DNA of 64,000 bases, taken from assembly GCF_014217875.1 (NCBI RefSeq), contig NZ_CP059060.1:930001-994000 (forward strand), written 5' to 3'. This DNA is from Synechococcus sp. LTW-R (GTDB lineage Bacteria; Cyanobacteriota; Cyanobacteriia; PCC-6307; Cyanobiaceae). Made by a program: the position numbers and the translations under genes. Of the stretch, positions 22,609-32,557 are shown in pieces. The notes under the pieces were generated by a model, which saw only the letters and a list, made by a program, of their open reading frames with translations, ran no database searches and was not told the origin of the DNA. The number at the start of each line of letters is the position of its first letter. Position 1 is the first letter of the stretch.

Positions 22609-22692
22609 TTGGCACCAACTCTGTCCCTACTGGCTGGCTTCTGTCTGCTGGGCTTTGGCTTGCTGCAGCTGATCTTCAGCTGGCTGAACTGA
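22609..22692 (+). CDS. Possible 27-residue membrane microprotein
   Basis: With TTG start the frame reads MAPTLSLLAGFCLLGFGLLQ then LIFSWLN, a single membrane helix. It contains an inverted repeat (CAGCTGATCTTCAGCTG) near its 3' end. No clear ribosome-binding site, so this may be chance. Confidence 0.3.
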   Translation: MAPTLSLLAGFCLLGFGLLQLIFSWLN

Positions 22693-22703
22693 GCCGAAGA
22701 CAC

Positions 22704-22737
22704 AAAAAAGCTCGACCGCCGGAAGGGACGATCGAGC
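22704..22737 (-). terminator. Intrinsic terminator of the tRNA-Lys transcript
   Basis: On the minus strand GCTCGA pairs with TCGAGC across a GC-rich loop that can itself pair in part, followed by TTTTTT. It lies about 10 nt after the tRNA 3' end. Confidence 0.8.
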
Positions 22738-22747
22738 GATTGAAAAA

Positions 22748-22819
22748 TGGGTCGTCTCAGATTCGAACTGAGGACCAATCGGTTAAAAGCCGAGTGCTCT
22801 ACCGCTGAGCTAACGACCC
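22748..22819 (-). tRNA. trnK: tRNA-Lys (anticodon TTT)
   Basis: 72 nt on the minus strand. The acceptor stem GGGTCGT pairs with ACGACCC, with discriminator A. The D arm is AGCTCAGCGGTAGAGC. The anticodon arm CTCGG-CTTTTAA-CCGAT has anticodon TTT. The T arm is CTCAGTTCGAATCTGAG. The CCA end is not encoded. It is followed by its own terminator. Confidence 0.97.
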
Positions 22820-22948
22820 GCCCGAACTCAGGTTAAACACCGTCGTTTGGGGGCGCCCACAACTGGGCACCGAGTGAACGTATCACCCGGAGGTGCCCGC
22901 TTCAAACCCCCCGAGAATGCGGGCCAAGTCGTCGTTTGCAGCACGCCC

Positions 22949-23467
22949 ATGGCCAGCGCTCCGTGGCCCACACCGTCCGTCCATCCCGAAGCCTGGGTCG
23001 CGGAAAGCGCCGTGCTGATCGGCGACGTTCAACTGGCCGCTGGCTCGAGCCTCTGGCCCACCGCGGTGGCCCGCGCTGATGTCTGCCCGATCGTCATCGG
23101 CGAAGGCAGCAACGTCCAAGACGGGGCCGTGCTCCATGGCGACCCCGGTCAACCGGTCCTGATCGGAGCGGACGTGACCATCGGCCATCGTGCCGTCGTC
23201 CATGGCGCCACCCTAGGCGACGGCTGCCTGATCGGCATCGGCGCGATCGTCCTCAACGGCGTCAGCGTGGGCGAAGGGGCCCTGGTGGCCGCCGGAGCCG
23301 TCGTCACCAAGGACGTGCCGCCGCGGGCCCTGGTGATGGGCGCCCCAGCCCAGGTCAAGCGCGAACTCTCGGAAGAGCAGGCCGCCGAGCAGCGCGAGCA
23401 CGCCCGCCGCTACCGACAACTGGCCATGGCCCATGCGGGCCGCTCCACCGACCTGGGCTTCCACTGA
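22949..23467 (+). CDS. Gamma-carbonic-anhydrase-like hexapeptide-repeat protein
   Basis: A 172-residue left-handed beta-helix protein. Repeats include [46 protein letters not shown] and [12 protein letters not shown]. The His residues after GH and VH correspond to the zinc ligands of YrdA/CcmM-type gamma carbonic anhydrases. A C-terminal helix follows ([19 protein letters not shown]). ATG at 22949 gives the normal family length. Zinc-dependent carbonic anhydrase activity is possible but many such homologues are inactive. Confidence 0.85.
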   Translation: MASAPWPTPSVHPEAWVAESAVLIGDVQLAAGSSLWPTAVARADVCPIVIGEGSNVQDGAVLHGDPGQPVLIGADVTIGHRAVVHGATLGDGCLIGIGAIVLNGVSVGEGALVAAGAVVTKDVPPRALVMGAPAQVKRELSEEQAAEQREHARRYRQLAMAHAGRSTDLGFH

Positions 23468-23564
23468 GGCGGTCAATTGCTGCGAATTCGATCAGCCCTT
23501 CAACGCATCGACGTGCGAGGGAGCGGATGTTCGTAAGATCTCGGCACTTCTTTTGCCCCCAGTC

Positions 23565-23687
23565 ATGGACGCACGGCTCCTGCTTGTTGTGACCCCGATC
23601 CTTCTGGCCGCCAGCTGGGCTGTGTTCAACATCGGCCGCGCCGCCGTTGGCCAACTGCAGATGATGCTCAAGCGCGCCAACGGCTGA
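23565..23687 (+). CDS. psbY: Photosystem II protein Y
   Basis: A 40-residue protein: [20 protein letters not shown], then [17 protein letters not shown]. This is the PsbY pattern: a single thylakoid membrane helix with the SWAxFNIGRAA motif. PsbY is a peripheral low-molecular-mass subunit of photosystem II near cytochrome b559. ATG at 23565. Confidence 0.93.
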   Translation: MDARLLLVVTPILLAASWAVFNIGRAAVGQLQMMLKRANG

Positions 23688-23745
23688 AGCCAAGCGCCCA
23701 CCCGCCGGCTCCTAGCCTGATCAATTCAGGCGGAGCCGGTTTCTC

Positions 23746-25116
<1,371 letters not shown>

Positions 25117-25144
25117 GGTCCAGGCTGCTTCCGCCGCCCCCGCC

Positions 25145-26686
25145 GTGACCAAGCCCTCCTGGGACGTGATCGTGATCGGCTCGGGCATCGGCGGCCTGGT
25201 CACCGCCTCCCAACTGGCCGCCAAGGGGGCCAAGACCCTGGTGCTGGAGCGCTACTTGATCCCGGGAGGATCGGGGGGCAGCTTCCGCCGCGAGGGCTAC
25301 ACGTTTGACGTGGGCGCCTCGATGATCTTTGGCTTCGGGGAGAAGGGCCACACGAACCTGCTCACCCGGGCCCTGGGCGATGTGGGCCAGCACTGCGAGA
25401 CGGTGCCGGATCCCGCCCAACTCGAATACCACCTGCCCGGCGGCCTGAACGTGGCCGTCGACCGGGACTACGAAGCCTTCATCGCCCGCCTGACGGGACT
25501 CTTCCCCCACGAAGCCAAGGGCATCCGCGCCTTCTACGACACCTGCTGGCAGGTGTTCAACTGCCTCGATGCGATGCCGCTGCTGTCGCTCGAGGACCCG
25601 GCCTACCTGGCCAAGGTCTTCTTCAAGGCGCCCCTGGCCTGCCTGGGGCTGGCCCGCTGGCTGCCCTTCAACGTCGGCGATGTGGCCCGCAAACACATCC
25701 AGGACGAGCAGCTGCTGAAGCTGATCGACATGGAGTGCTTCTGCTGGAGCGTGATGCCGGCGGACCTCACGCCGATGATCAACGCCGGGATGGTCTTCTC
25801 GGATCGCCATGCCGGCGGCATCAACTACCCCAAGGGAGGCGTTGGGGTGATCGCCGAGAAATTGGTGGCGGGCCTCGAGAGCCACGGCGGCGAGATCCGC
25901 TACGAGGCCCGCGTCACCGAGGTGCTGATCGAGAACGGCCAGGCCACCGGCGTGAAGCTCGCGGATGGCGAAACGATCCACGCCCGCCGCGTGGTGAGCA
26001 ACGCGACCCGCTGGGACACCTTTGCGGGCCAGGGTTCGGTGCGCCAACCGCTCGTGGATGCCGCCCACACCCCCAAGGCCGAAACCACCTGGCGCCGCCG
26101 CTACAAGCCCTCCCCCTCCTTCCTCTCGTTGCACCTGGGGGTGGAGGCCTCGGTGATCCCGGAGGGCTTCCACTGCCACCACCTGGTGCTGGAGGACTGG
26201 GCGGCGATGGAGGACGAGCAGGGGGTGATCTTCGTCTCGATCCCGACCCTGCTGGATCCCTCCCTCGCCCCAGAAGGGCACCACATCGTCCACACCTTCA
26301 CCCCGAGCGACATCGCGGCCTGGACGTCCCTCAGCCCCAGCGCCTACAAGGCGAAGAAGACCGCTGATGCCGCCCGCCTGGTGCAGCGCCTCGAGGCCAT
26401 CCTCCCGGGCCTGGGCGGTGCGATCCGCCACCAGGAGATCGGCACGCCCCGCACCCACCGCCGCTTCCTGGGACGCATGGGCGGCAGCTACGGCCCGATC
26501 CCGGCCCTGCGCCTGCCGGGCCTGCTGCCGATGCCCTTCAACCGCACGGGACTGCAGAACCTCTACTGCGTGGGTGATTCCTGCTTCCCGGGTCAGGGCC
26601 TGAACGCGGTGGCCTTCAGCGGGTTCGCCTGCGCCCACCGCATCGGTGCGGACCTCGGCCTGAACCCCTGGGCCCTGCCGGACTAG
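25145..26686 (+). CDS. crtH: Carotenoid isomerase (prolycopene cis-trans isomerase)
   Basis: A 513-residue protein. VIVIGSGIGGLVTASQLAAK at ~9-28 binds FAD. LIPGGSGGSFRREGYTFDVG, SVMPADLTPMINAGMVF, GGINYPKGGVGVIAEKL and a C-terminal CVGDSCFPGQGLNAVAFSG match CrtH/CRTISO rather than phytoene desaturases. It isomerises poly-cis-lycopene to the all-trans form for carotene synthesis at the thylakoid membrane. GTG start at 25145, 28 nt after trmFO. It overlaps the GH13 gene by 4 nt tail-to-tail. Confidence 0.94.
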   Translation: MTKPSWDVIVIGSGIGGLVTASQLAAKGAKTLVLERYLIPGGSGGSFRREGYTFDVGASMIFGFGEKGHTNLLTRALGDVGQHCETVPDPAQLEYHLPGGLNVAVDRDYEAFIARLTGLFPHEAKGIRAFYDTCWQVFNCLDAMPLLSLEDPAYLAKVFFKAPLACLGLARWLPFNVGDVARKHIQDEQLLKLIDMECFCWSVMPADLTPMINAGMVFSDRHAGGINYPKGGVGVIAEKLVAGLESHGGEIRYEARVTEVLIENGQATGVKLADGETIHARRVVSNATRWDTFAGQGSVRQPLVDAAHTPKAETTWRRRYKPSPSFLSLHLGVEASVIPEGFHCHHLVLEDWAAMEDEQGVIFVSIPTLLDPSLAPEGHHIVHTFTPSDIAAWTSLSPSAYKAKKTADAARLVQRLEAILPGLGGAIRHQEIGTPRTHRRFLGRMGGSYGPIPALRLPGLLPMPFNRTGLQNLYCVGDSCFPGQGLNAVAFSGFACAHRIGADLGLNPWALPD

Positions 26687-28068
26687 GCCAAGAGCCGCCA
26701 GTCCTGGGGCCCCAGCTGGTCGCCATCGGGCAAGGCCAAGGCAGAGTCGCGGCTGCGGTTGAGCACGAGCCACCGCTGCGCGCTGCCGCTGCCGCGGATC
26801 AGCAAGAGGCCGTCCTCCCCAAGCGGCTCCAGCTCGAGCTCCGCCGAACGCAGGGCCGGGTGCGCCCGCCGCAGCTGGGCGAGTGAGCCGATGAAGCCGC
26901 TGAGGTCCGCGGGCGGGTCCCGCCAGGGGAAGGCTTCACGGCAGGCGGGCTCCTCCCCACCCGAGAGGCCGGCCTCGGTGCCGTAATAGATCGAGGGGGC
27001 ACCGGGCAGGGCAAAGAGCAGAACGAGCGCGAGCTTCAGGGCCGCCAGGTCCCCCTGAAGCATGTGCAGGGCCCGGGGCACGTCGTGGCTATCGAGCAGG
27101 TTGAGCTGGGCGCAGTTGACCTCGGGCCGGTACCAACCCAGGGTCTCGAGCAGCAGCGCGCGATAGCGATCGGTGCTGAGGCATTGGTAGGGAATCGACT
27201 CGCGGTGGTGGCCCTCAGCGAGCGCCCCGGCACTGACCCAGCCGAGGCTGCCCCAGGCGATCCGGTAGTTCATCACCCCATCGAAGTGCGGCCCGCCGAG
27301 CCAGGGGCGCGCGTCCCCCCAGATCTCACCGACGATCCAGGCCTCGGGATTGACCGCGCGCACCTCCCGCCGAAAGGCCTCCCAGAACGCAGGCTCCACC
27401 TCATCGGGCACATCGAGGCGCCAGCCATCAATGCCGCGCTCGATCCAGTGGCGCCCCACAGCGAGCAGGTGCTCTTGGACCTGGGGGTTGGCGTGGTTGA
27501 ACTTGGGCAGGGCCGGATCGCTCCACCAGGCGTAGTACCCGCAGGTCTCGCCAGAGCCCGGATAGGCGTTCAGCGGCCAGTGCTCGGTGATGAACCAATC
27601 GCGGTAGGGCGACGCCGGGCCGTTCTCGAGCAGGTGATGGAAGGCCCAAAAGCCGCGGCCGCAGTGGTTGAAGACCCCATCGAGCAGCAGGCGCAGACCC
27701 CGGCGCTTGAGCTCGGCGAGCAGGGCCTCAAAGGCGGGCTCACCGCCGAGGAGCGGATCGACCTGGAAGTAGTCGTAGGCGTGATAGCGGTGATTGGCGG
27801 CCGAACTGAAGATCGGATTGAGGTAGAGGCAGCTGACCCCCATCCCTTGGAGGTGATCCAGCTGATCGAGCACGCCCCAGAGGTCCCCCCCTTGGAACGC
27901 ATGCGGATCCGGAGCACTGCCCCAAGGCGCCAGGGCCAGGCCGTTTTGCTGGGGCGAGCGCCCGCTGCGGCAGAAGCGATCGGGAAAGATCTGATAGACG
28001 ACGGCCTCCGCGGCCCAGCGGGGGGGCCGCGCAAACGCCACACTCGCAGAAGCGGAGACCATCTCCAT
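26683..28068 (-). CDS. Glycoside hydrolase family 13 (alpha-amylase family, neopullulanase/maltodextrin-glucosidase-like)
   Basis: A 461-residue TIM-barrel enzyme. VYQIFPDRFCR near residue 24 opens the domain. The conserved regions are LLLDGVFNHCG (I), GWRLDVPDEV with nucleophile Asp219 (II), VGEIWGD with acid/base Glu248 (III) and LLDSHD with Asp329 (IV). ALPGAPSIYYGTEAGLSGG closes the catalytic core. No signal peptide, so intracellular turnover of glycogen-derived maltodextrins is likely. An N-terminal starch-binding module is absent, making it shorter than typical neopullulanases. Confidence 0.92.
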   Translation of the reverse strand: MEMVSASASVAFARPPRWAAEAVVYQIFPDRFCRSGRSPQQNGLALAPWGSAPDPHAFQGGDLWGVLDQLDHLQGMGVSCLYLNPIFSSAANHRYHAYDYFQVDPLLGGEPAFEALLAELKRRGLRLLLDGVFNHCGRGFWAFHHLLENGPASPYRDWFITEHWPLNAYPGSGETCGYYAWWSDPALPKFNHANPQVQEHLLAVGRHWIERGIDGWRLDVPDEVEPAFWEAFRREVRAVNPEAWIVGEIWGDARPWLGGPHFDGVMNYRIAWGSLGWVSAGALAEGHHRESIPYQCLSTDRYRALLLETLGWYRPEVNCAQLNLLDSHDVPRALHMLQGDLAALKLALVLLFALPGAPSIYYGTEAGLSGGEEPACREAFPWRDPPADLSGFIGSLAQLRRAHPALRSAELELEPLGEDGLLLIRGSGSAQRWLVLNRSRDSALALPDGDQLGPQDWRLLA

Positions 28069-28099
28069 AGGGTGGCCGCTCTTGACGCCCGCCGCCGCG

Positions 28100-28369
28100 A
28101 TGCCGAATTCCGAGGAGCTGGCCCGCTACCTCGAGCAGCGGGGCGAACTCTCCAAACCTTGGATGCTGCAGCTGCTGCGGCTGACCAAGCTGAAGGAGGC
28201 GAAGGACACAATGAACCCGGTGGAATTCGAAGCCAAACTGCGCGAAGCCCACGCCGATCTGATGCGCTTGGGTGAGTTCTGGAAGGGCCGCGAGCAGGAG
28301 GTCTTCGGCGGGCGCTACCAACCCTCGAGCGTGGTCGAACCCCTCCCCGGTTCACCGGAGGACCGATGA
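28100..28369 (+). CDS. Hypothetical protein
   Basis: An 89-residue helical protein from ATG 28100: MPNSEELARYLEQRGELSKP, then WMLQLLRLTKLKEAKDTMNP and LMRLGEFWKGREQEVFGGRY. It overlaps the next gene by 4 nt (ATGA), and is only 31 nt from the divergent GH13 gene. Function unknown. Confidence 0.72.
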   Translation: MPNSEELARYLEQRGELSKPWMLQLLRLTKLKEAKDTMNPVEFEAKLREAHADLMRLGEFWKGREQEVFGGRYQPSSVVEPLPGSPEDR

Positions 28370-28917
28370 GCGAGCAGCGCTACCCGATGGCGCCGCTGAT
28401 CCGCTTCACGCTGGTCAGCCTCTATCTCGCCCTGGTCTTTCCCCTGCCCTGGCTGGCGCCAAGCAACATGCAGCCCTGGTTGATCGGCGCCCTGCCCGTG
28501 GGCTTTCTCCTGGTCTGGGCTCTGGTCAGCGAAGAGGTGAGCCTGAACGAGGCCGGTCTGCAGGTGGGCTACCCCCGCTGGTGCTCCTGGCTGCTGCGCC
28601 GCGGTTGGTCCCTGAACTGGGATCAGGTGACGGGGCTCACGCCGGTGGCCACAAGCCAGGGAGGCCGCGTCTTCTACGTCAGGACAGAGGACGGCTCGGC
28701 CTATCTGCTCCCCCAACGGGTGCAAGCCTTCGAAGGATTCCTGGCCCAGTTCAGCCAGAAGACAGGCCTGGACACGCGCTCCATCGGCCGGATCAGCCCC
28801 CCTTGGACCTACCAGCTCCTGGCCGGGCTCTGCCTGGCGATGCTGGTCTTTGAAGCGATGGTCGGCTGGGCTCTACTCAGCGGGCGATGGGAGCTCCCGG
28901 CAGCGTCGCTGGGCTGA
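28366..28917 (+). CDS. Membrane protein, hypothetical
   Basis: A 183-residue protein with two N-terminal membrane helices (~13-30, 38-55). A cytoplasmic beta-rich stretch follows (EEVSLNEAGLQVGYPRWCSW, GRVFYVRTEDGSAYLLPQR), then a third helix (~150-172). The layout resembles PH-like membrane proteins of cyanobacteria. Its 3' end overlaps the regulator gene by 41 nt tail-to-tail. Function unknown. Confidence 0.75.
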   Translation: MSEQRYPMAPLIRFTLVSLYLALVFPLPWLAPSNMQPWLIGALPVGFLLVWALVSEEVSLNEAGLQVGYPRWCSWLLRRGWSLNWDQVTGLTPVATSQGGRVFYVRTEDGSAYLLPQRVQAFEGFLAQFSQKTGLDTRSIGRISPPWTYQLLAGLCLAMLVFEAMVGWALLSGRWELPAASLG

Positions 28918-29629
28918 GGCCATCGGCAGGGATGGTGTCGAGGCTGAAGCGGTAACCCTGCTGCCGCACGGTCTCGATGCCGCCGCCTTCGCCGAGGCCG
29001 GCCTGCTCCAACTTGCGCCGGAGGGTGAGCACCTGGGTGTCCACCGAGCGCGGGCCGCCGCTGAAGGGGGGCCAGGCCATGCGCAGCAGCTCGCTGCGGC
29101 TGCGAATGATGCCAGGGGGCATCAGCAGAGCGCAGAGCAGGGCGAACTCCCGCGGGCTGAGTTCGACGGGTTGATCCCGGAGGGTGACCTGACGCAGCAG
29201 GACGTGCACCTCGAGCGGACCGACGCAGACCCGTTCCTGCAGGCCGGTTCCGCTTCGGCGCAGCAGCAGGCGGCAGCGGGCCGCGAGTTCTTCGAGACCA
29301 AAAGGTTTGCGCAGGACGTCGTCGGCGCCGGCATCCAAGAGGGAGACGACGGGCTCAGAACCGGAGCGGGCCGTGAGCACCATGACGGGACAGCGCAGCT
29401 GACCAGCCAACTTCAGAGCTGTGGTTTCCTCGAGCAGTTCAGCGGCGACGAGCAGGTCGGGGGTGAGGTCCTCACAGAGGGTGACCGCTTCTGAAGCGGT
29501 GGAGACAGCGGCGGTGAGGTGACCGTCTTGGCGCAAACGCTGAGCCAGAACCGTACGCAAGGTGGGGTGAGGATCCACCACCAGAACCCGTTTCAGATTC
29601 GATTCAGGACTGGGAGGTGTGGAGGACAC
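28877..29629 (-). CDS. OmpR/PhoB-type regulator with an atypical receiver
   Basis: About 250 residues. RVLVVDPHPTLRTVLAQRLR opens a receiver domain (Asp19). At beta-3 the line reads PDLLVAAELL, so Ala63 stands where the phosphorylated Asp should be. Thr86 (VLTARS) and Lys108 (LRKPFG) are kept. A winged-helix DNA-binding domain follows: VELSPREFALLCALLMPPG, RSVDTQVLTLRRKLEQAG and ETVRQQGYRFS. The GTG at 29629 follows an AAGGAG site and is preferred over GTG 29650. Probably phosphorylation-independent. Target genes unknown. Confidence 0.88.
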   Translation of the reverse strand: MSSTPPSPESNLKRVLVVDPHPTLRTVLAQRLRQDGHLTAAVSTASEAVTLCEDLTPDLLVAAELLEETTALKLAGQLRCPVMVLTARSGSEPVVSLLDAGADDVLRKPFGLEELAARCRLLLRRSGTGLQERVCVGPLEVHVLLRQVTLRDQPVELSPREFALLCALLMPPGIIRSRSELLRMAWPPFSGGPRSVDTQVLTLRRKLEQAGLGEGGGIETVRQQGYRFSLDTIPADGLSPATLPGAPIAR

Positions 29630-29735
29630 GCCCTTCTCCTTGATTCTCACTACGCTATCGGTAATTTCATAGGCATATCGGTATCAGGCGCTGCCTTGAT
29701 ATCTGGCCACCGGGTCGAGGCCCTCTTCTCGAACC

Positions 29736-30002
29736 ATGACCGCACTGCAGAACCCCGAAGCCATCCGCCATTTCCAGTCCCTCTGCGATGCCTGCCAGGC
29801 CCTGGCGGATCGCTATCACGGGCCTTCGGAACTCCGGCTGTATGCCGACGGCTACCTGCACGCCCTGCGCCGCACGGCGGTCCTCGACCCCATCGCCCAG
29901 CGCCGCCTCGAGGAACTGGTGGACCGCTGGATCATGGACCCTTCCAGCTTCATCGGCCCCAACGGCGACCTGAGCACCCTCTACGAGACCGGCCGGAACT
30001 AG
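29736..30002 (+). CDS. Conserved cyanobacterial hypothetical protein (DUF6761-like)
   Basis: An 88-residue protein: NPEAIRHFQSLCDACQALAD, then ELRLYADGYLHALRRTAVLD, QRRLEELVDRWIMDPSSF. The order IRH.QSL.DA....-LR...DGYL.ALR-RLEE.V.R...DPS.F matches a small cyanobacterial family that I recall as DUF6761. Soluble and helical. It lies divergently from the atypical regulator, about 105 nt apart. Confidence 0.75.
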   Translation: MTALQNPEAIRHFQSLCDACQALADRYHGPSELRLYADGYLHALRRTAVLDPIAQRRLEELVDRWIMDPSSFIGPNGDLSTLYETGRN

Positions 30003-30397
30003 GACCGGCGTGGGCAAGCCGCGTTCTCACAACCATTGTTCACGGGCTTCCACTCCAGCCAGCCGCTAGCGCCTAACGTCAAAACGGAGGTCTGTCTGAC
30101 GGGGACTTTTCCCTACAACCTGTTGGCACACCACCTGGCTGCGCCTTCACGATCCCGTACCAAACAGTCTCAAAAGAGCGCCCCAATCGTGAGCTCAATC
30201 AAAGGCGCTCCCAACACATTGCCGTCTTCGATACGGCCGCTTCAGCGATGACTTCCAGAGGGTGAAGTCAACAAAACCTGCATGATTTGCGTCTGAGTCA
30301 CGACTCATCACGACCTGATGAGCCTCACGACTGAGGCATCACCGACGGCTTTTGCGCATCACGAATATCTGTCCAATCCCACAAGAAGAGCCGAGAA
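30003..30397. other. Gene-poor, lower-GC stretch
   Basis: No frame with coding character or ribosome-binding site. TGAGTCACGACTCATCACGACCTGATGAGCCTCACGACTGAG (near 30293-30332) holds repeated short TGA(G)/CTCA words that could form imperfect hairpins. I assign no function. Confidence 0.45.
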
Positions 30398-30544
30398 ATG
30401 CCTGAACCAACAACAGAAGAACGCCTCAAGAGCATTGATGCCTTGATCAAGCAATACGAAAGTGATCGAAGCATCTACCCCGCGACACTCAAAAGCTTGA
30501 TCAGTCTTCGTGCCCGCCTGGCAAAAGATTTAGCTCAGGACTAA
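30398..30544 (+). CDS. Small helical protein (48 residues)
   Basis: MPEPTTEERLKSIDALIKQY is followed by ESDRSIYPATLKSLISLRAR and LAKDLAQD. A highly charged two-helix hairpin pattern. An AAGAAGAG purine stretch lies before the ATG. Its composition is less GC-biased than the core genes. Function unknown. Confidence 0.6.
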   Translation: MPEPTTEERLKSIDALIKQYESDRSIYPATLKSLISLRARLAKDLAQD

Positions 30545-30622
30545 GCCTCGCCAAGCAACATCCATCGCCATGTCGGGGACATCTCTCAAAGATGTCTAAA
30601 CAGTTCGTCTCTTGTAAGGCTT

Positions 30623-30649
30623 AAAAAAAAGCCGGTGACCTCCCCGGCT
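30623..30649 (-). terminator. Intrinsic terminator on the minus strand
   Basis: AGCCGG pairs with CCGGCT across an 8-nt loop and is followed by eight T on the minus strand. It fits the end of the 30730-30954 transcript. Confidence 0.82.
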
Positions 30650-30729
30650 CCCCTCAACGTGCCTGCATGGCACCCATTGGTTATGGCTCAGATGGAGTCC
30701 CAAAAGCCAGAGCTGCTGCTCGAGGCCCC

Positions 30730-30954
30730 TCAGGCTGCTGCTTGACCTGTTGTGTCGCGAAGGGCCTTTTCCTGTAGTCGTTGTACGGCATCCAGAGCTT
30801 CGTGGGCTGGCCAACCGTGTTCGTCCATCAGCTCCTTCACCAAAGCATCAGGCCCGTTCGTGATGCCTTGATTCAAATCAGAAACGACCTGGTGGTCACG
30901 GGCAAGCGCATCCAGCCGAAGCGATCTCAATTGATGCGTGCTGAGTTGGTCCAT
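30730..30954 (-). CDS. Hypothetical protein
   Basis: A 74-residue helical protein: MDQLSTHQLRSLRLDALARD, then VKELMDEHGWPAHEALDAVQ and RLQEKALRDTTG. ATG at 30954. Followed at 80 nt by a good terminator, supporting expression. Function unknown. Confidence 0.65.
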   Translation of the reverse strand: MDQLSTHQLRSLRLDALARDHQVVSDLNQGITNGPDALVKELMDEHGWPAHEALDAVQRLQEKALRDTTGQAAA

Positions 30955-31029
30955 ACCTCACTCAACAGTGGCGACGTCCCATTGGGATAGCCCCCAAATA
31001 GGGAGGGTCACCGCACTGGCGTTGTGTCG

Positions 31030-31194
31030 TCAATGCTTTTGGCTATCCCAGCGCACCCGCCGATGAGCTGTGCAGAGGGCACAGCGGCAGGCTGTTGTTT
31101 CGACGATCCAGCAGGCGTAAGGGGTCTGAGGCCAGAGAAGCGCAAGGTCGTCGTCGCTTGGTGTGCTGTTGAGGCTGTTCGGGGTTACTGCCAT
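31030..31194 (-). CDS. Possible small Cys-containing protein (54 residues)
   Basis: MAVTPNSLNSTPSDDDLALL, then WPQTPYACWIVETTACRCAL and CTAHRRVRWDSQKH. Four Cys in the second half (ACW, ACRC, LC) suggest metal binding or disulfides. The upstream part of the open frame looks non-coding, so ATG 31194 is chosen. Uncertain. Confidence 0.4.
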   Translation of the reverse strand: MAVTPNSLNSTPSDDDLALLWPQTPYACWIVETTACRCALCTAHRRVRWDSQKH

Positions 31195-31331
31195 GAACCA
31201 AGCGTGGACACAGATCGGAAAACGCGCCGTTAGGGACAACGACACCACGGCAACGCGGGCCGTCAGCCAGCATTGATCGTGGGTGCCCTGGAACTGATTC
31301 AGACGATCTGCTCAGCTGTTTTCAGACACAA

Positions 31332-31356
31332 AAAAGGGGCCCAACAGAGCCCCTGA
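31332..31356 (-). terminator. Intrinsic terminator after the glutaredoxin gene
   Basis: AGGGGC pairs with GCCCCT across an 8-nt loop, with TTTTTT following on the minus strand, 28 nt beyond the grxD stop. Confidence 0.8.
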
Positions 31357-31383
31357 AGCCTTCTACTAGAGAAAACGATTCGC

Positions 31384-31707
31384 TCAGCTGGCAAGCGCGA
31401 TTGCGAGCTTTTCCTTGAGTTCGCCGGAGTTGTACATCTCGATCAGGATGTCGGAGCCGCCGATGAATTCCCCGTTGACATACACCTGGGGAATGGTGGG
31501 CCACTCGGAGTACTCCTTGATCCCCTGACGGATCTCCATGTCGGAGAGGACGTCAAAGGTCTCGAAGGGGACAGCCATGGCGTTGAGGATCTGCACCACG
31601 TTGTTGCTGAAGCCGCACTGGGGCATCAACTTGCTGCCCTTCATGAAGACGAAGATCGGGCTGTTGCCGACGAGCTGATCGAGGCGCTGCTTAAGGGCGG
31701 AATCCAT
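31384..31707 (-). CDS. grxD: Monothiol glutaredoxin, Grx4/GrxD type
   Basis: A 107-residue protein. FMKGSKLMPQCGFSNNVVQI holds the CGFS active site at residues 31-34. EWPTIPQVYVNGEFIGGSDI contains the cis-Pro and GG(S/C)D glutathione-binding motif. CGFS glutaredoxins coordinate a glutathione-ligated [2Fe-2S] cluster as dimers or with BolA proteins and act in Fe-S trafficking. The ATG at 31707 gives the standard length. The BolA gene lies 16 nt upstream on the same strand. Confidence 0.96.
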   Translation of the reverse strand: MDSALKQRLDQLVGNSPIFVFMKGSKLMPQCGFSNNVVQILNAMAVPFETFDVLSDMEIRQGIKEYSEWPTIPQVYVNGEFIGGSDILIEMYNSGELKEKLAIALAS

Positions 31708-31723
31708 GGGACGTGTCGAGAAA

Positions 31724-31957
31724 TCAGGAGGGGGTGGAGGTCTGCAGGGCGAGGGCGTGAATCGCTTCGCTGGCCAGCTCGGAGCGCAGCGCGCCGTAGA
31801 CCAACTGGTGCTGCTTGATCCGGCTGAGACCCTCAAAGGCGGAGGAGACCACCTTCACCTGCAGGTGATCACCGCCGCCGGTGAGATCTTCCACCTCAAC
31901 GCAGGCATCGGGAAGGGCGACGCCAATGGCGGCCTTCACCTGGTCGGGATGAACCAT
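31724..31957 (-). CDS. BolA family protein
   Basis: A 77-residue BolA fold: [20 protein letters not shown], then [20 protein letters not shown] and the [20 protein letters not shown] helix. The invariant His in the RIKQHQLVY helix and the His/Cys region near GDH are cluster-ligand candidates. Directly upstream of the CGFS glutaredoxin in the same operon, so a Grx-BolA [2Fe-2S] complex is expected. ATG at 31957. Confidence 0.93.
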   Translation of the reverse strand: MVHPDQVKAAIGVALPDACVEVEDLTGGGDHLQVKVVSSAFEGLSRIKQHQLVYGALRSELASEAIHALALQTSTPS

Positions 31958-32003
31958 GACCTCAGATCCGTGAGCTTGGGACTGTAAGAAGACGGGGCTG
32001 AGC

Positions 32004-32531
32004 TCAGTTGCCCGCAGCCGAACCACCGGCAAAGGGGGTGGTGACGAAGCCCAGCTCGATCAGGCTCTGGTAGGCCTTCTGGCCCATGGGGTTCGCCGGA
32101 GTGGTGATCTGGACGACCTCCACCAGCAGGGGCACCGCGGCGGCGGGCTGGTTCATCCGGCGCAGCAGGGCGGCCAGGCGCAGGTCGATCTTGGCCTGCA
32201 GTTCCAGGGCGGCACGGCCCTTCTGGTCCATCTCGCGGGGGATGCGGGCATCGAGGCCGCGGAAGGAACCGCTGAGGCTGCGGTAGAAGCGCGTCAGGTT
32301 CTGAGCGCCTTCCCGGGCGGAGTCGTAGTCGGCCTTGGCCTGCTCCAGGTTCCCGGCCGCAGCGGCGGCGTCACCGGCAGCCACCTTGGCCTCGATGGCA
32401 CTCAGGTTCAGCCCCGAGCTGGGGGAAGCCAGAACCTTTTGGGCGTCCTGGGCCAGGGCGGATTGGGAGACCAGGCCAGGGACAACCGCCGCCAGGGCGG
32501 AGAGGCTGAAGGCGGCGAGCTGCCGGCGCAC
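32004..32531 (-). CDS. Secreted helical hypothetical protein
   Basis: A 175-residue protein with GTG start and a signal peptide ([20 protein letters not shown], cleavage near ALA-QD). The mature part is helical with repeats like [19 protein letters not shown], suggestive of a TPR-like hairpin set. Located between bolA and plsC in the same direction. Conserved-looking in picocyanobacteria; function unknown. Confidence 0.78.
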   Translation of the reverse strand: MRRQLAAFSLSALAAVVPGLVSQSALAQDAQKVLASPSSGLNLSAIEAKVAAGDAAAAAGNLEQAKADYDSAREGAQNLTRFYRSLSGSFRGLDARIPREMDQKGRAALELQAKIDLRLAALLRRMNQPAAAVPLLVEVVQITTPANPMGQKAYQSLIELGFVTTPFAGGSAAGN

Positions 32532-32557
32532 GGGACCACTTGCGAATTGGGTGAACT

